DNA of 64,000 nucleotides from assembly GCA_964057225.1 (NCBI GenBank), contig OZ059897.1:14260001-14324000 (forward strand), given 5' to 3'. This DNA is from Auanema rhodensis. Lineage: Eukaryota > Nematoda > Chromadorea > Rhabditida > Rhabditidae. Shown here piece by piece: positions 50,985 through 63,818 of this stretch (position 1 is its first letter; every line of letters begins with the position of its first letter). Under the pieces are notes generated by a model. That model did not search any database. It saw only the letters and a list, made by a program, of their open reading frames with translations, and was not told the origin of the DNA. The position numbers and the translations under genes are program-made.

Positions 50985-52290
50985 AGTTAACGAGATAGAT
51001 TGACTACACTGATTTCATATAAGTTAAGTTTTAGAATAATAAATAATAGTATTATGAGATTATTAATATGAAATAAATGTATATATCAATGAAAGTATTC
51101 ACATATGCATTTCTTATTATATAAAGAAACAGCTGAATTGGCATATATGCATATATGTTTTATCTACAATATCACTAATCTTAATTATATAAGTTATTTA
51201 TGTTTCTAATTATGTATAAATTTGAACAATAAACAAAATTTATATAACGTAAACAAAATAAAATAATTGGAATTAATATGAAAATAAATAAAAGATTTAT
51301 AAAATGTTGAGATACAACAGCTCATGCTATACGATATTATGCAAATTGAAGTTGAATAACTAATCTGAAAGCATATGAACAATATATTATTATTATTATC
51401 ATATATAATCATTATTTTCTCATATATCTGTATGTTATTAAAAGAAAAAAAAATTTTAAAATATACATTGAAATTGGAAACTAAAATCTGTTACTAAGGT
51501 ATATATTTATGTATTATATGTGTATAAGATTAGTCATTTTCAGAATATTGAAAGATAAGCATTTCAAAGATCACAGATTAGTATTAGAGTTATCAACTGA
51601 CAAAGCATTTTTGGTGTTTTATCAAATATTCTTATACTGATAACTTGAAATTAATTACAAAAAATTTTAATTAACAGTTCAAATTTTATTTTATATTTTA
51701 GTTGTTTATATTGAATAGAAATAATAGAAATTATAAACTTAACTATAATAAATTTTAAATATTCAATTCTTTATGCTTTGATGTTATATTCAAGGTTGCT
51801 TCTGAAGTAAAGCTGTTTTCAAACTTGGAAAATGTTCAATTTTTTTTTTAAATTCTTTTTTTTTTTCAAAAATTAAAATAATAAATTAAAAATATTCTTT
51901 TAAAAGAATATTCGATACAATTTTATTAAAAATAGAATTATAGAAGAAAACTTGAATAGTTGTTTTTGGAATTATTCAAATCATAAGTAATAGTTAAATT
52001 TCTTATCTTTCAAAGTGTGACGTAACGACTATGGACTGGATGATTTTTCCCAACAGATATAAGATATAATAGAAAAATAATATCAAATTTTCAGTTTTTA
52101 TTCGAAATTGTTGTTTTTTTCTTTTATAATTTTATGTAAATCTCATTATTTGTTCAGATGTTAATAAATCATCGATAAAAATGAATTATTTTCAATAAAT
52201 ATATGTTTATGTTTATAAAAATAAATAATAATTCTTTCATATATTTTTAAAGTTTTTTCATTTAAATTCGGAATATAAATCTTCCAGATT
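50985..52290. other. Divergent promoter region, chemoreceptor and ferroportin
   Basis: This 1.3 kb AT-rich region lies between divergent starts. The minus-strand frame at 51206-51412 is AT-composition noise. No iron-responsive-element stem-loop (CAGUGN loop) is apparent before the ferroportin ATG. Confidence 0.5.
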
Positions 52291-54678
52291 ATGAAATTAC
52301 CAAAACGATCAAACTTGTATTTATATGCAGCTTATACATCAACATGTTTGGTAAGTTCACCCTTATCATAACTATTCTAGTTTTAAGTTAAGAATGAACA
52401 TCATTTCTCTAATCATTCTCAAGTTTAGAGAATTAGTCTTGAGTAGTAAATTCAAATAAACTGAAAATATTAAAATACTTTAACAATATATTAAGAAATA
52501 AATATATATTAATCAAATGAATGTTATATTTATATAATTTATAATTATATAGGAAGATCGAGCTTGGTCATTTTGTGTTTCACTATGTATGACATTACTA
52601 GGAGGAATGCAACTTGTTTCAATTGAACAGTTAGCAGAAGGTTTAACACAAATACTTCTTAGTGGTCATTTAGGAAAATTATTTGATGAATGTTCTCGAA
52701 AATCAGGTAATTAGCTTTTTTTTTCTTGAAAACTGAAAATATTTATTTAGCTATTAGAGCTGTAATACCATTAAATAATCTTAGTCTTTTTGCTGCTGCT
52801 GGATGTTTTATAGGTGAGTAGAAGCTTTGAACTCATCTAGTAAAACAAGTTTTGACAAAAAAAAAACAATAATTCAGGTTGTTTATCAGTACCAAATAGT
52901 TCAAATGCTTTTCCTATTTTACTAATTTTTGGAATGATATTATGTTCCGTGAATCGTTTATTCTTGAATGCTGAAAAATTTATAATTGGGCGAGATTGGG
53001 TAGTTGTAATCAGCAATCAAAATTTATCAGGTATATTCTTTTATAAAATTAAGAAAAAAATCTTGTTCAAAAAGTATAATCATAGATTTGAATGCAATTT
53101 TAACAATTCTTGACCAACTAGCAAATGTGATATCTCCTATAATTACAGGAGTAAGTTCGAATTGCTGCCCTAATATTTGATTTAACTTTAAAAAATGATT
53201 TGAAATATTCAAAAGAAAATAAAGTTTATGTTAAACTAAAATTAAAGTTTTCATGTTCTTAAATAAAAAATTAGCTTTTAGGGACTAGTAAGTTTGTTAG
53301 GCTTGAGAACTACTTGTGCGATATTTGGAATTGGAAGTTTAGTATCAATGCTTTCAAAAGTTTTATTTCTTCGAGCATTATATAGACGGGAAGAAGGATT
53401 ACATACAAAAGAAAAATTAGAAGAAAAAAAACAATTAATTGGTATAATAATTATATAATTTATAATAAATAAATATAATAATTTATAGATGATACATCAT
53501 GTAGTAAAGTTATGCATGGTATCCGATCTATACCTGATGTTATAACTATTTATTATGAACAAACTATTTTTGCTGCAGCATTAGGCATGGCTTTACTGTT
53601 CATGACTGTTCTAGGATTTGATGGAGTATGATGACATTACTTTTTCTTTTTTAATATTTGTTTGTTTGATTTTAATAGAAATTTCCAGTTAGCTGTTGGT
53701 TATGGTCAATCTATTGGATTGCCTGAAGCATTATTAGGAGGATTTCGGTTAGATTAAAACAAGTTTTCTTTCATAAAATATCTATATATTACAGATCTTT
53801 TGGATCTTTCATGGGAATTGCTGGTGCATTCTCGTATGCATTCTTTGAAAAACGTTTGGGAGTTCGACGTACAGGCTTATTAGGTCTCATGGTTAGAAAG
53901 ACATTTGTCTGAACTATATGTAATTATTGTATTTAAGAGTCAACAAGCGTTTATACTGTTAGCTACTATTTCAATTTGGTTACCTGGTTCCCCAATGGAT
54001 TTACATGGTTATTTTAGCACAACTTCAATACATGTATTGTCTTTCATTTTACTAAAATATAATTTATAAATTAAGACATGGTGGGAAGATTTAAAAAAAT
54101 CTTTTCAAGGAGAAGGTAAAATCATAGATACTTCATCAAAAATTGATTGGAAACATTTTACTGCCAATGGAAATAGTATGGCAAGTATCTTTGTATTTCT
54201 GATTGGAATATCTGTGGCTAGATACGGTAGAAAAATCTTTTTTTTCTCTTCATCAACTTTCATATCAACGATCTAGGGTTGTGGATGGCTGATCTAAGTA
54301 TCATGCATCTTATACAAGTAGCTGTACGAGAAAGCCAAAGAAATACAGTTTTTGGTGTTCACAATGCTCTTTGCCAAGCATTTTCAGTCTTAAAGGTTTT
54401 TGATAATTGCGGAATAAAGCTGAAAAAGATTTTTTTACTTTTAGGATTTACTTGTTATAGCTTTGCCTGATTCAAGAACATTTGCACTTTGTATTATAAT
54501 TTCATATATTTTTGTTACTACAGGTCATTTATGTTATATATATTATTTAGTTAAGGTAATATTCTTTTTATATACAATATCTCAAAATATTTTTTAATTT
54601 CAGTATCCGGAAGTGAAATCTGCGAAAAGTACTGCATCTCAAAGCGAAATTGATGAAAAAATTATTATACGAATGTAA
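52291..54678 (+). CDS. Ferroportin (SLC40 iron exporter)
   Basis: Fourteen exons: 52291-52350, 52553-52706, 52751-52813, 52878-53030, 53086-53150, 53282-53441, 53489-53625, 53689-53747, 53795-53891, 53938-54033, 54076-54226, 54277-54395, 54445-54555, 54604-54678; 499 residues. Ferroportins export Fe(II) across the plasma membrane. The family pattern is clear: EDRAWSF in TM1, a GHLGKLFDECSRK loop, GRDWVVVI, a conserved LDQLANVISPIITG helix, a long charged central loop, TVLGFDG in the second half, GLWMADLSIMHLIQ and a final C-terminal membrane helix pair. About twelve membrane segments are expected. An acceptor AG three bases before the ATG suggests trans-splicing. Exon 8 begins at an inner acceptor (CAG at 53688) because the upstream AG does not keep the frame. 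It shows no truncation. Confidence 0.93.
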
Positions 54679-54758
54679 TATGTGATTATTTCTAAAAAAA
54701 AATTAAATTTGTTTTGAATTCTTTTTCTCTCATTTTCCCTTCATAGAATCTCGTGAAG

Positions 54759-54764
54759 AATAAA
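54759..54764 (+). terminator. Polyadenylation signal AATAAA
   Basis: A canonical hexamer lies 81 bases after the ferroportin stop codon. Confidence 0.45.
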
Positions 54765-55664
54765 AAGAAGTGGTATGTTTTGTTGACACGCTCCGAAAAT
54801 AATGGGAGGAGAGTGAGGTAGAGAAGGAAGGACTGCGGGAAGATGAACAAACGTGATGCTAGACAGTTCACTGTCCAACTTCTGACTGTCAAATAGCACG
54901 AAAGCAATCAATAATCTTCTTTTATACATCTAGTCATCTGATCTTTGAAAATCTTCTACTATTTGCTCACAATCCTGGAGGAAGAGCAGGAGATTGAAAA
55001 GGAAGCAAAGCATTATGAACTCTAATCTTCTAGAGAAAGAGCAACTAATTTTTATCTTTTCTTTTTCAATTTGTATTAGAATAACCATTGTGTTCATCAT
55101 TTTGCACATGAATGCATTTTTCTAAAAAAAAAAACTTCACTCATCATCATCTTTTCATAATTTTTCGTTTCTGAAAGAATCATTGAATTTATACATTATT
55201 TTCCCTAATTAACTTTATTTATATCATCTTATTCAAATAATATTTAATCATTTACTTATATGTAAATTTAACGGAAAGCTATTCAATTCATTGAATAAAT
55301 GAACATTTCAAAGTTCAAACTATTCATTATCATATATCTTCTTCTTCTAATTCAAACTAACTCTTATATCTTGTAAGTTTCTTTTGAATACTTTGAAATG
55401 TATCGAAGAAAAACTGTCTATCATGAATTATTCTGATGACGTGATGAAATGTAATCTATTCTCTCAAATATCTTAGATGATTTCCGTTTCGTCTTATTAC
55501 GGTTAGAATACTTCCGTTAGTATACACAGTCAATGTGACATTTTGAATAATAAGATAAGCATTTACTTACTCACCTCTTTAATGTCTATTCTCGATTTCA
55601 AGCTTCATCTTCCAGCTTTACCATATTTACTTCTCATCTTCTCATTCTCTCTCTTTATCCCTCT

Positions 55665-55692
55665 CTTCTTCTTCTTCTTCTTCTTCTTCTTC
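55665..55692. repeat. CTT trinucleotide microsatellite
   Basis: About nine tandem CTT units, flanked by CT-rich sequence. Confidence 0.85.
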
Positions 55693-56496
55693 TTTTTTCT
55701 CTCTCATATTCTCTTTTAGTATATCTTTTCTCTTCTCCACCTCGTCACATTCTCTCTCCTGCATTTATGTTCTTTTTTCTCCGCCCTCTTTTAGCTTCAA
55801 GGCCTTGTTGGGCTTCAATCGATGAAATCCTTTCTAGGCCTCTTGTTTGGTGCTCCATAAAGTCACTTGTATGTTTCTTCCTGGTTTGAAATAAATACTA
55901 TTTCGATACTGATTGAAAATATGAGATTATTTAGTAGGATCACCACCTATGAATTGCTATTCTGACATCAATTTAAGATTAATCATTGACTTGTCTATTA
56001 TTTGTTCTCTTTGGTGTTTCATTCGAACTTAATAATCGGAAATAATCAAAATAAATTATATTACTTACTTTATTTTATAATTTAAACTTTATTTTAAATT
56101 TTAAATTATATGAAATTTTTTTTGAAATTTAGTTTTTTAAAGTCCTTTTCGTTTTAACAAAACTTAAAACAATTTCTTCGATTACCATTCTCTCATTGCA
56201 AATCTCTTCAATTATTTTCTTCGTCATTGTGTCCATTTTCATTAGTCACATGGTGTGCTTTTAATTTTAAATGTTATAATGGAATTTGTTCAGTTTTTCG
56301 GTTTAACCTATATTTAATTTATTTTATTGTTGCTTAACGAGATGATTTTTGTTTTTCTAGTACAAAAGTTTAATCTAACTGAAAATTGTCTCTCGTTTTT
56401 ACTTCTTTCTCAAATTCAAAATTAATTATTTCTTAAATTTTTTCCTAAAATGAAAAAAATTAATAGGGATTCATTTCAGACTTCGATGAGCAAACA

Positions 56497-59488
56497 ATGA
56501 ATCTCGGTCTATTACGTGAACGAGCGTTTCGTTTGAAAAATTTGCCTTCAGGCAATTTAGACACACAGCTTCGTAGATGTCTAACAACGTTTGATATTAC
56601 CCTGTTAGGGATTGGCCATATGATAGGAGCCGGAATATATGTGCTCACAGGTAATTGTATTTTTTGCTGAAAAACACTGTATTGGATTTGAAAAAAGCTT
56701 TGTCAAAATATGCTTTGTCAAAATTTGTTTTTTTAAATTTTGAGAAAAATAATTTAAAAAATGAAAAACGGTTTTAAACTGAAATATGCTGATTGCTTGC
56801 AAAATATCTAAAATATATCTATGTATATGTATATATAACTTTAATAGTATTCAGATAAAAATTTAAAACATTTTTCAAATTTATTATGAAACTTTATGTT
56901 TGTTTTCAACAGCCTTAGATGTAAAGTTTGTATTCTAGTATAGAAATAGTTTATAATTTTTTTATTTTCATTAAAAAATGTCTTTTATTCAGGTAGTGTC
57001 GTCAGATATCTTGCTGGCCCATCTGTGATAATTTCATTTTTAATAGCTGGTATAGCTTCTTTATTATCAGCCCTCTGTTATGCTGAATTCGGAGCCAGGT
57101 TAGTTGATATTTTTATTTCAATTTACAATTTTTATTTTCAGATTTCCTAAAGCAGGAAGTGCCTATACCTACGCTTATGTTGGCGTTGGTGAACTATGGG
57201 CGTTTATCATTGGTTGGAATATCATTCTGGAGCATATGGTTGGAGCAGCAGGTATTGTTCTTCTTTCTAAAGCATTTAATTCATATTGCCTTCAGCTGTT
57301 GCTCGATCTTGGTCAGGATACCTGGATTCTCTTTTAGGAAATGCAATTCGTAATTCCACCATATCAGAAGTTGGTCATTTGTCTGTAAGTTATACAAGTT
57401 ATAATAATATTAAAAACTTTGCAAATCTCTAAGACATTGCTTTATATTATAATTTTATATATTACCGATATTTCATTTTTTTTTTGAAAAAATATATTGA
57501 TAATCTCATTTTCTTCTTCTGTTGTTCAATTAACAAATTTGCAGAACAGTTCCCTTCTGGCTGATTATCCCGATTTCACAGCTTTTCTTTTGGTCATTGT
57601 TGTGGCAATTTTCGTTGGTATATTATAATAAAATATAATAATTTTATTAACAATTTGTATAATTCTAGGATTGGGCTCGAAGGTTTCAACCAATTTCAAT
57701 TCCACATTCACAATTATTAACATGGCTGTAATTTGAAAACATATTATATCTATGCAAATAATGATTTTAGGTAATTTGTGTTGTAATTGGGTACGGTATT
57801 ACATATGCTGATTTCTCTCTTTGGTCGGGAACAAATGAAGAAGGACGATCCAAGTAAGCTTCTATTAGCTTTACTAGTCGTTTTCATTCACGTATATTGC
57901 AGCTTTTTCCCTTATGGAGTTAATGGTACGATGGCAGGAGCTGCATCTTGCTTTTTTGCTTATATTGGCTTCGATGGCTTAGCAACAGCAGGAGAAGAAG
58001 CGAAAGGTAATGAAATAACAGAAAAACAATATTTATGCAAGAAACATCTTTCAGATCCTGCTCGTTCTATTCCTATTGCTACATTTACTTCAATGTCCGT
58101 TGTAACCCTGGCTTATATTTTAATGGCTGCATCTTTGACATTGATGATACCGTATTATGATGTAAGAATTACTAGTAATTTTGAAAAAGGATTTCTAAAA
58201 CTGGTGATGAGAACTTTGAAGTGAATATCACATGAACTTGGAATGTATCATGAGGCTTAAGTAAAAGTTTAATGTTCATTCTGCAAAAAACGATTGTTTT
58301 TGCATATTATCTTGATTATGTTTTCAGGTACATCCAACAGCAGCATTCTCGGATGCTTTTGCCATGAAGGGTGCTGTGGTTGCAAGATATGCTGTATCTA
58401 TTGGAGCGTTATGTGGGATGATGACAAGCCTGGTTATTAATATATTTTTTAATATTCAACTCATTTTCTATTCATTTGAAGGTTGGAGGGATGTTTGCCT
58501 TGCCTCGTTGTGTATTTGCAATGGCTGAAGATGGCCTTATTTTCAAAGATTTAGCAACTATTAATAGCAAAACGCAGGTGAAAAATATAAATTTCAAATA
58601 TATTCTAAATAATTATTCTCAAAATATTTAGGTACCAATCAATGCTATTATAATCTTTGGATCGATGACCGCTGTTATTGCTCTACTCTTCGACATCACG
58701 ACTCTAGTAGAGTTTTTGTCTATTGGAACTCTATTAGCTTACACAATAGTTTCTGCATGTGTTATAACTCTTCGATATCAACCAACCCGCTATCCAGAGG
58801 ATGACTCTTTCGATAATGGTTTGTGTCATGATATGAGACTAAGTCTGAAAAGGAAAACAAATTTCCAGGTGGACGTCTTCGTTTTGCTTTACCCGGTTTA
58901 TCTTTCTTGGATCGAATGCCTGCTGGACATTCTATTTATTATTCTCTTAGTGTCATGACATTTGGCTTTTCATGGCTGGCTACTAGTCTACCAACAAGTA
59001 AGATTCTTTAATTTCTCATCGGCATATAAGAATTTAATATTTATTTAAGTGGATGGATTCCATAACTTCACTCACGTTCTTGACTTCTGTCTCGGATTTA
59101 TATTATCAGTTGTACCGCTTATTTTTATATCTCTTCATCATCAAAATTCTGCAAGCTTATCATTCAAAGTACGCATATTATGTGTTATTCAACTTTTATT
59201 TTGTTTTTAGGTTCCATTAGTCCCTCTTCTCCCTGCTTTCAGTATGTTCCTTAATATAGCCATGATGGTTCATTTATCATTTTTGACGTGGGTACGATTG
59301 GTCATCTGGCTTACAATTGGTATGTTATATTGAGAAAACAAACTTCTTATCAGTTTTCTATAGGATTCATAATATATTTTGCATATGGAATGCATAACAG
59401 CAAAGAAGAGCCACACCGATCTGATACAATCACAAAATCTAGCACATATGATTCAGTAGTGACAGCTAGCACATTGCCAGATGAGTGA
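56497..59488 (+). CDS. Cationic amino acid transporter (SLC7 CAT type)
   Basis: Sixteen exons: 56497-56650, 56993-57098, 57142-57251, 57296-57384, 57545-57617, 57669-57727, 57771-57853, 57903-58006, 58055-58161, 58328-58432, 58482-58577, 58632-58818, 58869-58997, 59050-59168, 59211-59319, 59364-59488; 584 residues. The protein matches CAT-type members of the APC superfamily, which import arginine, lysine and ornithine at the plasma membrane. Seen motifs: [26 protein letters not shown] (TM1), [60 protein letters not shown] and [12 protein letters not shown]. About fourteen membrane helices are expected. The frame is open for six codons upstream of the ATG, up to an acceptor, so an upstream exon or trans-splicing is possible. 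The ligand set is inferred from the family. Confidence 0.94.
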
Positions 59489-59557
59489 GTGAGAATTAAT
59501 GTATAAATATCTTTGTAGAAAACGTTTAATTGCTTTAAGTATTGAGAAACCTGTATA

Positions 59558-59563
59558 AATAAA
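59558..59563 (+). terminator. Polyadenylation signal AATAAA
   Basis: A canonical hexamer lies 70 bases after the transporter stop codon. Confidence 0.5.
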
Positions 59564-60022
59564 TTATTTCTATGCTTAAAACTGGAAAATAAGTATAAAA
59601 GAAATCTATAGAAAATGAAAATAAAAAACAATTGAAGAGAACAAGAAAGAAAGAGACACATTGGAAACTAAATAACAAAAATCTATGAATAAACTAACTA
59701 TTACATCCAATACAATAGTTTAAATATTTTTCATGAATGTATGTACACAATTCGATACAATGAGAATCGGTACAGAAGGATCACTTAATAATAACTTTTT
59801 AAGCTTTTGATTTTTTTTATGTAAGCTTAGGATTATTTGAAATATTTCTCTAAATCATAAAAAATTTGTTTAATTTGAACTTTTTGTCGCATCGTCGTCC
59901 TTATTTATACCAGCAAATTCTTCTTCGAACACGTGAACTTTCACGTTACACACTCTTTTCCAGCAACTTAGTTATTCATATAATATTTTAGCTTGGAAAA
60001 TAGAAATAAAATATTTTGAAAG

Positions 60023-60028
60023 TTTATT
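60023..60028 (-). terminator. Polyadenylation signal (minus strand)
   Basis: TTTATT on the plus strand reads AATAAA on the minus strand, 46 bases past the CWC22 stop codon. Confidence 0.45.
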
Positions 60029-60073
60029 AATATCAAAATGAGAAGAGGGTGATAAAATTATGAATTACAATCA

Positions 60074-63000
60074 CTAGTCAGAGTCTGATGAATCAGAAGA
60101 ATCAGAATCTGAATCTGAGGAATCCGATGAATCTGAACTGGAGGAGTCGGAAGTATCAGAATCTGATGAGTCTGAATCGGAAGAATCAGATGAATCTGAA
60201 TCTGAAGAATCTGATGAAGAGTTTTCTCCTTCTTTTTCCTTCTTGGCTTTCATACCCTTCTCTAAGAATTTACGTAGGTCTAGTCTGTAAAATACAAAAG
60301 AATTATACATAATTTAATTAAAAAATTACGTTAAGGCTCCAAGACCAATAAGCGAAAAGAAGTTAATTGCAAATCGAGTGTGCTGTGGATTATCACGAGG
60401 AAACAATCCAGCAAAGGCTGTTTGTAAAGTTCTGGAAAAATGAGGATGTTAAGCAATTGAAAAAACAACTTACGGATCGTTTAATCGTGAATATAGTTTA
60501 ACAATACCCATATGCTCAACAAGTTCTTGGAAAATGTATTTTACATAAATACGACCAGAAGACGTTGTGTCTTCCTCAGTCATTTTAATATCAGAAAACA
60601 CCTATTAGAAAAACGTATTGAAGATATTGAAAAATAAATATATACCATCCAACTGACAGCGTCCGTATATAACAGGTGAGAAATCAATTTTGAAATATTT
60701 CTTAATTTTGTAATCTCAAAGCGATGCACAGTAGCATAAGTATCTCTAGTAATCTGCTCGAATGCGTTCTGAAGAACATATTACCGATAATATAAATCAA
60801 TTCAAATTTAAATATACTTGGTATTCAGCCTTCAATCGACAGAAACGTTCGCATAATAAACCGTAAAAGCGATTGTAAGTTCGTTCTTGGGTACAACAAT
60901 CTACTAACATATGGCATAATTCGGCCTAAAAAGTTCATGGAGTGAAACAAAATGTCTATTTGAAAATTACCTCCATATCTTCTGATATTCCTATTTTCAA
61001 AATTTTGTGACAAGCTTCTTGATAATCTAGTGAAGATTGAATAGTTAAATATATCTTTCGACGGAATGCAGCCAAATTAAGCTCAGTTTTATCAATGATT
61101 TCAGTGGTTGCTTGATCATCTCCTGAAAAAAAACAACTGTAATACAGTAAATTGTAAGCTAGGTACCTGCTCCATCGTTTCCGTCTCCACCTTCATCATC
61201 ATCATCCTCATCGTCTTCATCAGAATCTTCTGCATCTCCGATAACATTTTTCCGGATTTCATCATACTCAGCTTCATTTTTTTCGAATTCGGGATCAAAT
61301 TTAAAAACATCTAAAGAAACGATTGACTTGGAATCATAAAACTTAACAGACTTAACAGATTTTCAGCATCCATAGTGTCATCAATACTCTTGACGTGCCC
61401 AATTTGATCTTTTTCATCGATTAGATCAAGCTCATCAATAACAGCAGGATATGCCTGAAAATTAAAAAAAGAAAGTAAAAGAATGAAAAAAAGGAAAAGA
61501 AAGAAAAAATAACATAAATGCAGAAAGAAACTAACAACAAAGTTCTCTTTACGGATAGCCATAACAGCATGTATCATGTATTCAACGCGTTTATCTAGTC
61601 CAGAACCTTCTTTAGAAACATCTTGTAAAATGGCTCTTAAACGATCAAACACTACATTAAGAGCTTTTTTGCAGACCTAGAATACAAAATATACTTTTAA
61701 AGCTACAAGATGTTTACTTGAAGTAATCGTGCTCCGCATTCCTTCAAAAGCGCAATGGCAACTTCTACAGAGTCGTCAGTTGGATTGTGAAGCATAAGGA
61801 AAATAATTTCCAAAGCAACAACTTCATTCAACACATTCTGATTAATAAGATGAGCTATAAACTTAGTAATAATAACAGCTGTTCCTGAAAGAAAAATTAT
61901 ATGTCCATTTATGATTTGAAAGTTAATCAAACCTTTATCGTTTCTAACAAAACTTCTTTTGAATTGAATAATCAATCTTCTAACAAGCAAATCACCAATA
62001 TTGGGAAATTTACTGTTTATAACAGCAACAAGTGCAGCATATATATTTGAAAATACAGGCGAAAATGCTTGAGCTTGCATGATCGATCGGACAATTAACC
62101 CCCTATTAAATGCTTATATCAAAAATTAAACATAAACATTACTTACTGTCCACGGAAAACATTTTCCTGTAATAGTTCTCGGACAACAGGTACCAAGTTT
62201 GAAGTGTTGACCTAAATATACATTGTAATCTATTTACAAAAAACCCAAAATACTTTATTAATCAAACCATGAATTTTTTTCTTTAATCTTTCCCAGTTCA
62301 TTCTCTGATACTCTTCGCCTCCCTTTAATTAATAATGTTATTATTTTTTAGGATTAAAACTTAACCTTATCAGCTATTTTCTCTTGCATCATCTTTAATT
62401 TTGCCGGAGGAATATAAGCACCACCTGCTCTTGTTCGCAAATCCATTACAGGCTCTTTCTTAGGAACAGCTTCTATAAAAATGTTGAATAAGAAAGTTCA
62501 GCATAACACCAATATGTTTTTTAAAGGAAAAAGATCATACCTTCCTTGACTTCATTTACTTTTTCAATCGTCTCACTTCGCTCATCGTATTTATCGTGCT
62601 TGTCTTTTTTTTCACGTCTTTCATTTCTGGGACTTCGGTCATGACGATCTTTTCTGTCGTGTCGATCTCTTCGGTCGTCACGAGGACTTCTATCACGTCG
62701 GTCTCTGCGGTCATCCCGAGGACTTCTATCACGTCGGTCTCTTCGGTCATCCCGAGGGCTTCTATCACGTCGGTCTCTTCGGTCATCCCTTGGACTTCTA
62801 TCACTTCGGTCCCTACGGTCATCCCTTGGACTTCTATCACGTCGGTCTCTTCGGTCATCCCTTGGACTTCTATCACGTCGGTCTCTTCGGTCATCCCTTG
62901 GACTTCTATCACGTCGGTCTCTTCGGTCATCCCTTGGACTTCTGTCACGTCGCTCCTTTCGATCATCATGAGGACTCCTGTCATGACGATCTCTTTTTTT

Positions 63001-63818
63001 ACGAGGGCTACCATCGTGATCATCGTTCAGATCTTCCCGAGGACTTCTGTCATTTTGGTCCTTTTCACCGTCCTGAAGACTTTTATCGACACGGTCCCTT
63101 CGTTCTTCTTGGGGACTGTTGCTTCTATCTCGAGGACTTTTGTCTCTGGAACTTTTTTCCTTGTTGGGACTGTCGTCTCTGGGACTTCTTTCCTTGTTGG
63201 GACTGTCGTCTCTGGGACTTCTTTCCTTGCTGGGACTTTCGTCTCTGGGACTTCTTTCCTTGCTAGGACTTTTGTCTCTAGACCTCCTTTCCTTGCTGGA
63301 ACTTCTGTCTCTTGAACTTCTATCCTTTCTGGGACTTTTGTCACTGGAGCTCCTTTCTTTTCTAGGACTTTTGTCTGCGGAGCTTCTATCCTTTCGAGGA
63401 CTTTTGTCTGCGGAGCTTCTATCCTTGCGCGGACTTCTGTCACTGGAGCTTCTATCCCTTCTGGGACTTCGGTCCTTAGGACTCAAATCGCGTCGGCCAC
63501 TTCGCTCGTTTCTATCAGCTCTTTCATGTCTTTCTTCCCGATCAGACTTTTCTCTTTTTTCACTCTTTGCTGACTTTCTTCTTGGAGATCTGCTGCTTTT
63601 CCCTAAATACTATAATATACACATATCGGTAAACTAAAAACTTACTTTCTTTATGCCTTCTTTCGCGGTCTCGTGAACGTGATCGAGATCTAGATCTTTT
63701 GCCTAAAAATATTTTTTTTAAATATAGGATCATTTAATAGAATATTTTAAACATTTAAATAAAAAAATCTCATACTTCTTTTAGATTTTCTTGGAGATCG
63801 TGATTTACTTCGAGACAT
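60074..63818 (-). CDS. let-858: CWC22/nucampholin pre-mRNA splicing and EJC-loading factor
   Basis: Seventeen exons (transcript order): 63818-63776, 63702-63646, 63602-62541, 62472-62366, 62322-62254, 62211-62147, 62102-61933, 61884-61718, 61676-61536, 61454-61352, 61310-61167, 61122-60971, 60925-60818, 60768-60646, 60601-60474, 60431-60330, 60284-60074; 983 residues. CWC22 is a spliceosome component that delivers eIF4A3 for exon-junction-complex assembly. After an N-terminal RS/RD-rich region (1-385), the hallmark [18 protein letters not shown] leads into the MIF4G domain (about 420-610), an acidic linker with [10 protein letters not shown], the MA3 domain (about 690-810), conserved [18 protein letters not shown] and a Ser-Asp tail (about 935-983). 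C. elegans calls the ortholog let-858. Most RS repeats sit in the single 1,062-bp exon. A 41-bp intron (61311-61351) was set by phase; ignoring it gives a premature stop. Confidence 0.95.
62682..62945 (-). repeat. 36-bp tandem repeats coding for RD/SP units
   Basis: Seven or so near-identical 36-bp units inside the large CWC22 exon each encode a 12-residue [12 protein letters not shown]-like unit. A second block at about 63150-63480 has 30-33-bp units coding for SPRKDRSS and [11 protein letters not shown]-type repeats. Units differ at a few synonymous and non-synonymous bases, as expected from slippage or unequal crossing-over under coding constraint. Confidence 0.85.

Larger units (their letters stand above)
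54679..56496. other. Intergenic region between ferroportin and CAT genes
   Basis: No coding exon is supported in this 1.8 kb. It contains a CTT microsatellite (55665-55692) and ends with an acceptor TTTCAG 17 bases before the transporter's ATG. Confidence 0.55.

Noticed and set aside
61311-61351. Apparent premature stop in CWC22 after [11 protein letters not shown]
   Set aside because: A 41-bp GT-AG intron removes it and restores the conserved LNVFKFDP motif.
62682-62945. Regular 36-bp repeats resembling a CRISPR array
   Set aside because: The units are contiguous without spacers, encode an RS-type protein repeat and lie in a eukaryotic gene.
62596-63315. Long plus-strand open frame of 239 residues and overlapping frames at 62790-63266 and 63119-63637
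   Set aside because: They are antisense to the CWC22 RS/RD repeat exon. The tandem repeat leaves all frames open; only the minus-strand frame joins in phase to the conserved MIF4G exons.
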